Below, in pieces: positions 10,191-18,904 of a stretch of 64,000 bases of DNA. This DNA is from Rikenellaceae bacterium. GTDB taxonomy: Bacteria > Bacteroidota > Bacteroidia > Bacteroidales > Rikenellaceae. Numbering within the stretch: the first letter of the stretch is position 1; each line of letters opens with the position of its first letter. The stretch lies in contig SUZR01000003.1 in assembly GCA_015059845.1 (NCBI GenBank), positions 178,823 through 242,822 on the forward strand, in the 5' to 3' direction. Position numbers and translations under genes: made by a program. The notes under the pieces were generated by a model that was not told the origin of the DNA, did not search any database, and was given only the letters and a program-made list of their open reading frames with translations.

Positions 10191-11519
10191 CTACTCCATC
10201 AGCTTCTGTTCAGCCTCTACGGCTACAGAATAGTCGAACTTATGGCGAGCAAACTTCGCCGCAATACCCTCTAAGCAAAGGTTACCGATGCTTCCCTCGT
10301 GTGTGTGGTGCAGCTCGCGGCCATCGTGCTCATAAGTACCATTCTGCACGCGCATACCCACCTCTCGATATGCATCGCGGAAAGGAACACCATTAGCCAC
10401 AGCGTCGTTCACATCCTCAACGGTAAAGAGGTATTTATAGATGTCGTTCGACAAAATATCGCAGTTAATCCACATCTGGCCAATACCCGCCTTAACCATA
10501 CGCACAATGTCATCAATCTCCTTAAATGCAGGCACATATATCTCCTTGGTCAGCTGCATATCGCGGAAATATCCTGCGGGCAGATTGGTAGAGATAAGCG
10601 TCACTTCCGTCGGCAGAGCCTGCAAGCGGTTACACTTGGCACGTGTAAGCTCGAAGATATCGGGATTCTTCTTGTGAGGCATAATGCTTGAGCCTGTGGT
10701 AAAGGCATCGGGCAGCTTCACAAAACCAAAGTTAGCACACGAATACAAGCACACATCCTGCGCCAGACGGCCTATCGTAGCGGCAACGGCAGCGATAGCA
10801 GTCAAGACTGTACGCTCGGTCTTACCGCGCTGCATCTGCGCATAGATTGAGTTATATGCCAAATCCTCGAAGCCCAACAGACGTGTTGTCATCGTACGAT
10901 TCAACGGCACCGAGGAACCATAGCCTGCACCCGAGCCCAACGGATTGGTATTCACCAACTCGTATGCGGCCTTTAGCATCAACAAATCGTCAGCCAGAGC
11001 CTCGGCATAGGCGCTGAGCCACATACCGAACGACGAAGGCATAGCCACCTGCATATGCGTATAACCAGGCATAAGCACATCCTTATACTCCTCAGCCTTA
11101 GCCATCAGGGTGTTGAACAACTCCTCCACGCTCTGCTGCAAGTGGATAAGCGCGCTACGCGAAAAGAGTTTCAAATCAACCATAACCTGGTCGTTACGAG
11201 AACGGCCTGTGTGAATTCGTTTACCAGCATCGCCACACATCTCGGTCAGAAGAAACTCCACCTGCGAGTGAACATCCTCAACTCCCTCCTCAATGGAGAA
11301 ATTACCAGCCAGCACCTGCTCATATATCTTCTTAAGGCCCTCGGTGAGTGCATCGCGCTCCTCGTCGGATATAAGGCCGATAGAGTTCAACATCTTCATA
11401 TGGGCCATATTACCCAGCACGTCGGCCTCAGCCAAATAGAGGTCCAACTCTCGGTCACGACCTACGGTAAACTCCTCGACAAAAGCGTCGGTCGAGTATC
11501 CTTTATCCCAAAGTTTCAT
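10191..11519 (-). CDS. argH: Argininosuccinate lyase
   Basis: 442 aa; GSSIMPHKKNPD signature, HTGRSRNDQV. Confidence 0.97.
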   Translation of the reverse strand: MKLWDKGYSTDAFVEEFTVGRDRELDLYLAEADVLGNMAHMKMLNSIGLISDEERDALTEGLKKIYEQVLAGNFSIEEGVEDVHSQVEFLLTEMCGDAGKRIHTGRSRNDQVMVDLKLFSRSALIHLQQSVEELFNTLMAKAEEYKDVLMPGYTHMQVAMPSSFGMWLSAYAEALADDLLMLKAAYELVNTNPLGSGAGYGSSVPLNRTMTTRLLGFEDLAYNSIYAQMQRGKTERTVLTAIAAVAATIGRLAQDVCLYSCANFGFVKLPDAFTTGSSIMPHKKNPDIFELTRAKCNRLQALPTEVTLISTNLPAGYFRDMQLTKEIYVPAFKEIDDIVRMVKAGIGQMWINCDILSNDIYKYLFTVEDVNDAVANGVPFRDAYREVGMRVQNGTYEHDGRELHHTHEGSIGNLCLEGIAAKFARHKFDYSVAVEAEQKLME

Positions 11520-11575
11520 ATTAGTTTGGTACTATTTATCTTATTACAATAATCAGTTTGTATTCTATCCCTTAC

Positions 11576-11681
11576 GGCATACCCTGCGGCCGCTGGCCGC
11601 ATTTGCAAATCTTACCCTCCCCTAAATCCCCTCCTCGGGAAGGGACTTTGGTCGCTACGCTCCGAGGGTTGCAGAACCGAA
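11576..11681. repeat. Structured intergenic repeat, copy A (between argE-like and argH)
   Basis: Shares ggcatacc.tgcggc...gccgcattt and gggactttggtcgctacgctccga.ggttgc with 15684-15792. Confidence 0.75.
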
Positions 11682-11686
11682 AGTCG

Positions 11687-12742
11687 TTACTTTTCTATTT
11701 CTAACTTATCAAGTACAGCAACATAAATCTCCACCGCCTCCACTATCTCGCTTATGAGAATATACTCATCGGCCGTATGCGAGCGGGCGCTATCACCCGG
11801 ACCCAACTTCAGCGTAGTAAACGGCATAACCGCCTGATTTGACATCGTAGGCGACCCGAAAGGTGTTCTACCTTTCGCCACCAGACGCACTACGGCAGGA
11901 TGGTCAAGGGCAATCGCCGATGAGTTTAGATGCGTTGAGCGGGGTGTTACATCACACTCCACAGCCTCACGAATCAACTCCACCATCTCTACATTCTGAT
12001 AGCACTCGTTCACCCTTACATCGACCATAAAGCGACACTCTGCCGGCACAACATTGTGCTGCGTACCCGCCTCCACGCCCGTTACGGTCATCTTAACGGG
12101 GCCCAACAACGGCGACACACGCTCGAAGCAATGCGTGCGGAACCACTCGATATCCTTGAGTGCCTTATAAATCGCATTCACGCCCTCCTCGCGTGCTGCG
12201 TGACCAGCAACACCGTGCGCCACACAATCCAGCACCAAAAGGCCCTTCTCAGCCACGGCTGGATTCATTCCCGTAGGCTCGCCAACAATGGCAAAATCTA
12301 CCTTACCAAGCTCTGGCAAGACGGCTCTTACGCCATTTACGCCCGTAACCTCCTCCTCGGCCGAGGCGAGCATAATCAGGTTATACGGCTGCTCTGTTGT
12401 GGCAAGTTGCGAAAATACAGCAATCATAGCCACCAGACTACCGCCCGTATCATTACTACCCAAGCCATACAACCTATCACCCTCAACTGTAGGCGCAAAG
12501 GGGTCACGTACCCATTGCGCATTGGGCCTCACGGTATCGATATGGGCATCGAGCAGAATCGTGGGCTTCGACTCATCGCGCTTCCACGCCTCAGCCCACA
12601 CATTATTACCCTTACGCTGCGGTTTGAAACCCATACTCACCATCTGAGCCTCCACAATATCGGCTGCAGCCGACTCATTGCGGCTCACCGATGGAGTAGC
12701 AATCAGGCGCTTAAGGAGTTCTATGGCTTGTTCTACGGTCAT
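11687..12742 (-). CDS. argE: M20 family deacylase, ArgE-like (N-acetyl- or N-succinyl-ornithine/citrulline deacylase)
   Basis: 351 aa; LLDAHIDTV, GSNDTGGSLV, ASAEEEVTG; inside arg operon. Confidence 0.85.
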   Translation of the reverse strand: MTVEQAIELLKRLIATPSVSRNESAAADIVEAQMVSMGFKPQRKGNNVWAEAWKRDESKPTILLDAHIDTVRPNAQWVRDPFAPTVEGDRLYGLGSNDTGGSLVAMIAVFSQLATTEQPYNLIMLASAEEEVTGVNGVRAVLPELGKVDFAIVGEPTGMNPAVAEKGLLVLDCVAHGVAGHAAREEGVNAIYKALKDIEWFRTHCFERVSPLLGPVKMTVTGVEAGTQHNVVPAECRFMVDVRVNECYQNVEMVELIREAVECDVTPRSTHLNSSAIALDHPAVVRLVAKGRTPFGSPTMSNQAVMPFTTLKLGPGDSARSHTADEYILISEIVEAVEIYVAVLDKLEIEK

Positions 12743-12743
12743 A

Positions 12744-13505
12744 CTACTTTACGACAACTGTTCCGCCCGTAAGGTTATCGGGCGAGGTGATACGTACCGA
12801 CGAAACACCCGCCTCGATAGTCTTATAAGCATTATCAATCTTGGGAATCATACCCGAGTGAATCTTCTCCTCGGCACGCAGTTCAGCATACAACTTCGGG
12901 GTAATGGTCTTAATAAGCGAAGAGTCATCATTCACGTCCAGCAATACACCCGCCTTATCGAGTGTGAAGACCAGCTCCACCTCATACTTTGCAGCCAAAC
13001 CCATAGCCACGGCCGATGCAACGCTATCAGCATTGGTGTTGAGCAAGTCGCCTTCAGGAGAGAACGTAATGGGTGACACAACGGGAATCGCACCATTGTC
13101 CAACAAAAGTGACAACACGTCAGCATTCACCTCATCCACATCGCCCACAAAACCCCAATCAATATCCTTAACAGGACGGCGGTGCGACTTCACAACGGCC
13201 ATATCGCAACCCGACAAACCACACGCATTCACGCCACGTGCCTGCAAGGCCGCCACAACGCGCTTATTAGCCAAGCCAGCGTAGGCCATAACGGCAATAT
13301 CCAACGTAGCGGCATCTGTTATACGACGACCCTCGTGCATCTTAACCTCCACGCCCAGCTTTGTGGCGAGCTGCGAGCCCATAACGCCACCACCGTGAAC
13401 CAAGACAAACGCCTCGCCGAGCGACGCAAGGTGGTCGCACAGCGAAGCGAGTATTTCAGCATTTTCGATTAGCTTACCGCCAATCTTAATTACTTTTATC
13501 TTCAT
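12744..13505 (-). CDS. argB: Acetylglutamate kinase (or N-acylglutamate kinase)
   Basis: 253 aa; VIKIGGKLIEN, VHGGGVMGSQLATKLGVEVKMHEGRRIT, HSGMIPKIDNAYKTIEAGV. Confidence 0.94.
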   Translation of the reverse strand: MKIKVIKIGGKLIENAEILASLCDHLASLGEAFVLVHGGGVMGSQLATKLGVEVKMHEGRRITDAATLDIAVMAYAGLANKRVVAALQARGVNACGLSGCDMAVVKSHRRPVKDIDWGFVGDVDEVNADVLSLLLDNGAIPVVSPITFSPEGDLLNTNADSVASAVAMGLAAKYEVELVFTLDKAGVLLDVNDDSSLIKTITPKLYAELRAEEKIHSGMIPKIDNAYKTIEAGVSSVRITSPDNLTGGTVVVK

Positions 13506-13519
13506 TTACAATCAATTAA

Positions 13520-14656
13520 CTACATTCCCAACTCTAAAGCTGTAGCACGGAAGGCCTCCGCAAAACGCTCAACCTCCTTATCGCCAATAACAAGGGGCGG
13601 CAACAGACGCAGAGTATATTTACCCGTCAAGCCCGTCATAATATGGTGCTTCTCGCGCAACACCTTACGGAAATCAGCCTGCGGAACCGTAAGGTCAATG
13701 CCAATCATCAAACCACGACCGCGAATATCGGTAATACCACTCGTACCCTTAATAGCCTCGACAATCTTCTCGCCCATCACACGAGCATTCTCAACCAGAT
13801 TCTCCGCCTTAATAACATCCGCCACAGCAATAGCTGCCGCACAAGCCAGATGGCTACCGCCAAAGGTTGTACCCAGCATACCCGACTTAGCAGGAATCTT
13901 GGGCGAGATAATAATTGCACCTACGGGGAAACCGTTAGCAATACCCTTGGCCATAGATACGATGTCGGCCTGCACGCCCGACCACTGGTGAGCAAAGAAC
14001 TTACCACTACGGCCAAAGCCCGACTGCACCTCATCCATAATAAGCAGCGTGCCCGTCTTATCGCACTGCTCGCGTGCAGCCTTCAGGAACTCATCCGAAG
14101 CCACACGGATACCACCCACACCCTGAATAGGCTCGATGATAACAGCTGCGTACTCGCCCGTTGCAAGCTCGGCCTTCAAAGCCTCCACATCATTCAGATT
14201 GATGAACGTAACGTTCGCAGTCTTATTTACGGGAGCCTGAATATTGGGATTATCCGACAGTGCTACGGCCATACTTGTACGACCGTGGAAAGCTCCGTGC
14301 ATCGCCAGCACACGCTCACGGCCCGTGGTAAACGACGCCAACTTAACGGCATTCTCGTTAGCCTCAGCTCCGCTATTACAGAGGAACAACTCATAGTCGG
14401 GATAACCAGTCAGCGGGCCCAACTTCTCAGCCAACTCAACCTGCAAATTGTTAATCACAGCATTTGAGTAGAAGCCAATCTTCGAGAGCTGGTCCGTAAT
14501 CTTCTCGACATAATGGGGATGTGTGTGACCAATCGAGATTACAGCGTGACCACCATAGAAGTCGAGGTACTCCACGCCCTGCTTATCCCACAGGTACGCG
14601 CCCTGAGCCTTCACAGGCTCCATATCGAGCAGAGAATATACTTGAAAAAGATTCAT
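13520..14656 (-). CDS. argD: Acetylornithine/succinylornithine aminotransferase
   Basis: 378 aa class III aminotransferase; LFLCNSGAEANENAVKLA, LIMDEVQSGFGRSGKFFAHQ, SMAKGIANGFPVGA. Confidence 0.94.
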   Translation of the reverse strand: MNLFQVYSLLDMEPVKAQGAYLWDKQGVEYLDFYGGHAVISIGHTHPHYVEKITDQLSKIGFYSNAVINNLQVELAEKLGPLTGYPDYELFLCNSGAEANENAVKLASFTTGRERVLAMHGAFHGRTSMAVALSDNPNIQAPVNKTANVTFINLNDVEALKAELATGEYAAVIIEPIQGVGGIRVASDEFLKAAREQCDKTGTLLIMDEVQSGFGRSGKFFAHQWSGVQADIVSMAKGIANGFPVGAIIISPKIPAKSGMLGTTFGGSHLACAAAIAVADVIKAENLVENARVMGEKIVEAIKGTSGITDIRGRGLMIGIDLTVPQADFRKVLREKHHIMTGLTGKYTLRLLPPLVIGDKEVERFAEAFRATALELGM

Positions 14657-14667
14657 ATTGTCAGTTT

Positions 14668-15630
14668 TTAGAAGTAATTAGCCTTCAAACGCAAGCCCGC
14701 CATCTCATCAAGGCCGAACATTAGATTCATATTCTGCACCGCCTGACCCGAAGCGCCCTTCAGCAGGTTATCCACAACCGAGGTGATGAGCAGTTTACGG
14801 CCCTCTTTCTGCAGCGACAGGAAGCAGTAGTTGGTGTTTACCACCTGCTTCATATAGACAGGCTTATCGCTCACACAAACAAATGGATGCGCAGCATAGA
14901 AATCCTTGAATATCTTGGTAATGGTATCCAAATCCTCATCCAGACGTACCACAACATCGCTCATAATACCTCGCGTATGACAACCGCGAACGGGAACAAA
15001 CGCGATATCTGTAGCCTCCGAGCCACCTGCTGCCACAACCGTTTCGCCAATCTCACCCAGATGCTGATGCGTGAAGACCTTGTAGTTCGAGAGGTTTGAG
15101 TTACGATTGCTGAAGTGCGTATCCTGCGTAGGCTTCTGGCCTGCACCCGTTGAGCCTGTAATACCCGTTACGGTCACCTCCTCGGGCAGAATACCCGCTG
15201 CGGCCAGCGGCATAAGCGCAAGGTTGATAGACGTCGCAAAGCAACCAGGGTTAGCCACGCAGCGGCACGCCTTAATCTGCTCACGATTCAACTCGGGAGC
15301 GCCATACACGAACTCGCCTGCATCGGCCTTCAAACGAAAATCGTTGCTCAAATCGATAATCTTTACCGTTGCAGGTACGGGATTCTCAGCCAAGAACTTG
15401 GCTGAATTACCGTGACCCATACAGATAAAGAGTACGTCGATATCCTCAAAATCGATATTTGAGAACTTCAAGTCGCTATAAATAAGGTCGCTATGTACCG
15501 ACGATATAGGCTCTCCATCGTGTGAGCCACTCTGTATATATTTAAGTTCTACGGCAGGGTGATTCACCAGCAGGCGAACGAGCTCGCCCGCCGTATAACC
15601 AGCACCACCTGCAATTGCTACTCTTATCAT
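14668..15630 (-). CDS. argC: N-acetyl-gamma-glutamyl-phosphate reductase
   Basis: 320 aa; AIAGGAGYTAGELVRLLVNHP, NPGCFATSINLAL. Confidence 0.95.
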   Translation of the reverse strand: MIRVAIAGGAGYTAGELVRLLVNHPAVELKYIQSGSHDGEPISSVHSDLIYSDLKFSNIDFEDIDVLFICMGHGNSAKFLAENPVPATVKIIDLSNDFRLKADAGEFVYGAPELNREQIKACRCVANPGCFATSINLALMPLAAAGILPEEVTVTGITGSTGAGQKPTQDTHFSNRNSNLSNYKVFTHQHLGEIGETVVAAGGSEATDIAFVPVRGCHTRGIMSDVVVRLDEDLDTITKIFKDFYAAHPFVCVSDKPVYMKQVVNTNYCFLSLQKEGRKLLITSVVDNLLKGASGQAVQNMNLMFGLDEMAGLRLKANYF

Positions 15631-15683
15631 TGTAGTTTTAATTATGGTAATTACACAAGCCTCGATGCCTTATTGCTTATCTC

Positions 15684-15792
15684 GGCATACCTTGCGGCTT
15701 CCAGCCGCATTTACAACTCTGACCCACCCCCTAATCCCCCGCCTCAGGCAGGGGACTTTGGTCGCTACGCTCCGAAGGTTGCGAATCCAAAG
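15684..15792. repeat. Structured intergenic repeat, copy B (between argG and argC)
   Basis: Homologous to copy A at 11576-11681; two hairpins conserved. Confidence 0.75.
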
Positions 15793-15836
15793 GTTTGTGT
15801 GTTAATTTTTATTTTAGTGCCTGTTTTTAACAAACA

Positions 15837-17027
15837 CTACTCCTCGTCGGGGTTTACAGCGTGATAAATCTTCAAGGGCATAGATGTAATCTTGGTGAAG
15901 CCCTTAACATCATCGGCAGTCCAAGCGTTGTTCATCTCGCCATACTCAGCAAACTTGGCATTCATCAAGTCGTGCTTAGACTCGATACCGACCAAAGTGA
16001 AGGTGTAGGGACGCAAAGTGATGAACACCTTACCTGACACGTTACGCTGGCTGTTCTCCAAGAACTTCTCAATATCGCGCATAACGGGCTCAGAGTACAT
16101 CGCCTCGTGCATAAAAATACCGTACCACGTGCCGAGCTGGTCCTTCCAATACTGCTGCCACTTAGTCAAAGTGTGCTTCTCCAGCAGCTCGTGAGCCTTG
16201 ATAATCAACATAGGAGCTGCAGCCTCGAAACCAACACGACCCTTGATACCTACGATAGTATCGCCAACGTGTGTATCACGACCAATAGCCCAAGCCGAGC
16301 CGATAGCCTCCAGTTTGTTGATAGCTGCGACGCCAGAGAGAGCCTCGCCATTTACGCCTACAACCTCACCATTCTTAAACTCAATCTCCAATGACTCTGT
16401 ACCCTCCTTCTTAAGCTGTGAGGGATAAGCCGTATCGGGCAGGTTGGTAGCCGAGCAAAGAGTCTCCTTACCACCTACCGATGTACCCCAAACACCCTTG
16501 TTGATAGAGTACTCCAACTTGGTGAAGTCGGCCTCGTAACCATTCTCCTTAAGGTAGTTAATCTCATACTCGCGTGTTAGCTTCATATCGCGTGTAGGAG
16601 TGATAATCTCAATCTGCGGAGCAAACACCTCGAAAGTCAAATCGAAACGCACCTGGTCGTTACCTGCACCTGTTGAACCGTGAGCAATAGCGTCAGCACC
16701 GATAGAGTTAGCGTAGTTTACGATAGCCAAGGCCTGGAATGTACGCTCCGAGCTTACAGAGATAGGATATGTCTTGTTACGCAACACATTACCCATAACC
16801 ATATACTTGATGCACTTGCCATAGTAGTCGCCCGTAACATCAATATTCACGTGCTGCTTGGCACCCAAAGCGTATGCACGCTCCTCAACGGCCTTCAACT
16901 CCTCAGCCGAAAAACCACCCGTATTTGCCAACGCCGTATATACCTCATAACCCAACTCCTTGGTGAGGTACTTTACGCAGAACGAGGTATCCAAACCTCC
17001 GCTATAAGCTAAAACAACCTTCTTCAT
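15837..17027 (-). CDS. argG: Argininosuccinate synthase
   Basis: 396 aa; MKKVVLAYSGGLDTSFCVKYL; GSTGAGNDQVRFDLTF. Confidence 0.96.
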   Translation of the reverse strand: MKKVVLAYSGGLDTSFCVKYLTKELGYEVYTALANTGGFSAEELKAVEERAYALGAKQHVNIDVTGDYYGKCIKYMVMGNVLRNKTYPISVSSERTFQALAIVNYANSIGADAIAHGSTGAGNDQVRFDLTFEVFAPQIEIITPTRDMKLTREYEINYLKENGYEADFTKLEYSINKGVWGTSVGGKETLCSATNLPDTAYPSQLKKEGTESLEIEFKNGEVVGVNGEALSGVAAINKLEAIGSAWAIGRDTHVGDTIVGIKGRVGFEAAAPMLIIKAHELLEKHTLTKWQQYWKDQLGTWYGIFMHEAMYSEPVMRDIEKFLENSQRNVSGKVFITLRPYTFTLVGIESKHDLMNAKFAEYGEMNNAWTADDVKGFTKITSMPLKIYHAVNPDEE

Positions 17028-17047
17028 AATCTATATCTTTTTTTTAC

Positions 17048-17719
17048 TTATTCTACATTCAACAATCTCTTCCACCAAGCCTTTGCCTTCATCTCGGCCT
17101 TCACCTGCTCACGAATCTTTGCCTCCAGTTTGAGCATCTCGGCCTCACTATTTTTGGTCTGCAACTCCTGAGCTATACGCTTCTTCTCGGCCAGCACGGG
17201 GTCGTAAATCATACCCGTACAGAGGCACTTGGTAAGGTTTGTACGCTGCAAGACATCATAATTTACACACGACTGGCAACCCTTCCAGAAGGCCTCGTCG
17301 TCGGTGAGCTTTGCAAAGGTAACGGGCTCATAACCCAACTCTGTGTTGATTCGCATCACAGCCTCTCCCGTGGTAAGACCAAATAGCTTGGCATTGGGGA
17401 AACGCTTGCGAGAGAGCTCAAACGCAGCCTGCTTGATACGCTTTGCCACACCCATACCGCGGTACTGGGGGCGAACGATAAGACCAGAGTTTGCAACGAA
17501 CTCGTCGTGACCCCACGACTCGATATAGCAGAAACCTACAAACTCGTCACGATTAACGGCAATGATAGCCTTGCCTGAATTAATTTTATCGGCGATATAT
17601 TCGTCGGTACGACGGGCGATACCCGTTCCACGCTGTTTTGCAGCCTCGTCGATCGCATCGTTAATCTGTGTTACGAAACACAGATGATTCTCATCGGCGA
17701 CCATTACATCAATTTTCAT
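17048..17719 (-). CDS. GNAT family acyltransferase, candidate N-acylglutamate synthase of the arg operon
   Basis: 223 aa; GNAT core (VRPQYRGMGVAKRIKQAA); first gene of operon divergent from argR; C-terminal Cys motif CQSC-x13-CLC. Confidence 0.8.
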   Translation of the reverse strand: MKIDVMVADENHLCFVTQINDAIDEAAKQRGTGIARRTDEYIADKINSGKAIIAVNRDEFVGFCYIESWGHDEFVANSGLIVRPQYRGMGVAKRIKQAAFELSRKRFPNAKLFGLTTGEAVMRINTELGYEPVTFAKLTDDEAFWKGCQSCVNYDVLQRTNLTKCLCTGMIYDPVLAEKKRIAQELQTKNSEAEMLKLEAKIREQVKAEMKAKAWWKRLLNVE

Positions 17720-17765
17720 TTCGATAAAAATTTATATATTTTTTGTTAATTCTCTTTCGCGACTG

Positions 17766-17797
17766 CAAAGATTGCATATTATTCCACAATATGCAAA
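17766..17797 (-). promoter_or_regulatory. Promoter of arg operon (TTTG-N20-AATCTTTG) with embedded inverted repeat operator
   Basis: Minus strand TTTG (17797-17794), 20-nt spacer, AATCTTTG (17773-17766); perfect 9-bp inverted repeat ttgcatatt-N7-aatatgcaa at 17772-17796. Confidence 0.65.
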
Positions 17798-17830
17798 TAT
17801 TTAATGACCGTTATTTATATATAAAAGAAA

Positions 17831-17861
17831 ATATTCGCATAATTGCATAAAATACGAATAT
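17831..17861. promoter_or_regulatory. Candidate ArgR-type operator (inverted repeat)
   Basis: atattcg-N17-cgaatat with internal gcataattgcat half-sites. Confidence 0.45.
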
Positions 17862-17973
17862 AAATGCCAAAATTTGGAATATTCAGCCCATAGTTATATC
17901 TACGCGTGGTGAAAGCATAACAACATCGTACGAAAATATGTTTCGGCAGGCTCAACAAATAATCGGAAAAATT

Positions 17974-18009
17974 TTTGCAAAATTCAATTTTATGCATTAA
18001 ATTCGCATA
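17974..18009 (+). promoter_or_regulatory. Promoter of argR (TTTG-N20-TAAATTCG) overlapped by tatgcattaaattcgcata operator
   Basis: tttg 17974-17977, spacer 20, taaattcg 17998-18005; operator-like tatgcattaaattcgcata 17991-18009. Confidence 0.55.
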
Positions 18010-18055
18010 AATATGATACACAAAATAGAATAACCTAATATATCCTAACCTAAAA

Positions 18056-18523
18056 ATGAATCAAAAAACACAACGTCTGGCGACCATCCGAAAGATAATT
18101 CGCAGCGAGCTGGTTGGCTCTCAGGAGGAGCTTATTGCCCGCCTTGCGGAGTGCGGAATTGAGATTACGCAGAGCACCCTTTCGCGCGACCTCAAGTTTA
18201 TGAACGTAGCCAAAGTTCCTCACAAGAACAAAGGCTACATCTACGTTCTGCCCAACACCGCGCAACACGATGTAAACATATCGTCTAACATATCGGACAA
18301 CATCACCAGCCTGACTTTCTCTGGCAATCTGGGCGTGCTAAAGACTAAGGCGGGTTATGCGAGTGCCATCTCGGTACCAATCGATAACCTCGACTGCCCG
18401 AACATCATCGGAACCATCGCTGGTGACAACACGGTGCTGATTATCCTACGCGAGGATGCCAACCGCAATCAGGTAATAGAATCACTGATGAGGATATTCC
18501 CAATGCTGGGAAATGTGATTTAA
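18056..18523 (+). CDS. argR: Arginine repressor
   Basis: 155 aa; LVGSQEELIARLAECGIEITQSTLSRDLKFMNVAKVPHKN; GTIAGDNTVLIILRE. Confidence 0.93.
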   Translation: MNQKTQRLATIRKIIRSELVGSQEELIARLAECGIEITQSTLSRDLKFMNVAKVPHKNKGYIYVLPNTAQHDVNISSNISDNITSLTFSGNLGVLKTKAGYASAISVPIDNLDCPNIIGTIAGDNTVLIILREDANRNQVIESLMRIFPMLGNVI

Positions 18524-18530
18524 GTAAAAA

Positions 18531-18573
18531 AAAGAGGGTGTCTAACAAGCCAAGTTAGCACCCTCTTTTTTTT
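18531..18573. terminator. Bidirectional terminator between argR and ftsB-like gene
   Basis: aaagagggtgtctaacaagccaagttagcaccctctttttttt. Confidence 0.88.
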
Positions 18574-18575
18574 GA

Positions 18576-18614
18576 GAAATTGTATAACAAGAGCATTATT
18601 AGACAGTTTCTTTT
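18576..18614. repeat. Compact copy of stop-codon-proximal hairpin repeat
   Basis: gaaattgtataacaagagc identical to 32051-32069; arms gaaactgtctaataa / ttgttatacaatttc pair. Confidence 0.65.
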
Positions 18615-18893
18615 TTACTCCTCTATAATATAGATATACTCATTCGGACGCTGCATATGAAATCGCTCGCGAGCATACTGCTCAAGATACTCATCATACT
18701 TTAGATGCTCAAGCATTGTGCTATCCTCCGTTATACGCGCCTGAAATTGCTGTTTCTGGTCAGCGAGCTGCCCCATACGATGTTTTACTGATATAACGGT
18801 GATAAGATTACGCACAGTCAACACGGCCGTGTAGATTATTACCACAGCCAATGCCACCTGCCATATCTTCTTCGTAATTTTACCACCTGCCAT
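18615..18893 (-). CDS. FtsB/DivIC-family septum formation initiator
   Basis: 92 aa; one TM segment followed by coiled coil, C-terminal YARERFHMQRPNEYIYIIEE. Confidence 0.82.
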   Translation of the reverse strand: MAGGKITKKIWQVALAVVIIYTAVLTVRNLITVISVKHRMGQLADQKQQFQARITEDSTMLEHLKYDEYLEQYARERFHMQRPNEYIYIIEE

Positions 18894-18904
18894 ATCGCTT
18901 GATA

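Noticed and set aside
17725-18055. AT-rich intergenic region as a possible CRISPR or origin-like repeat
   Set aside because: Repeats are short, palindromic and fit operators and promoters; no regular spacer structure.
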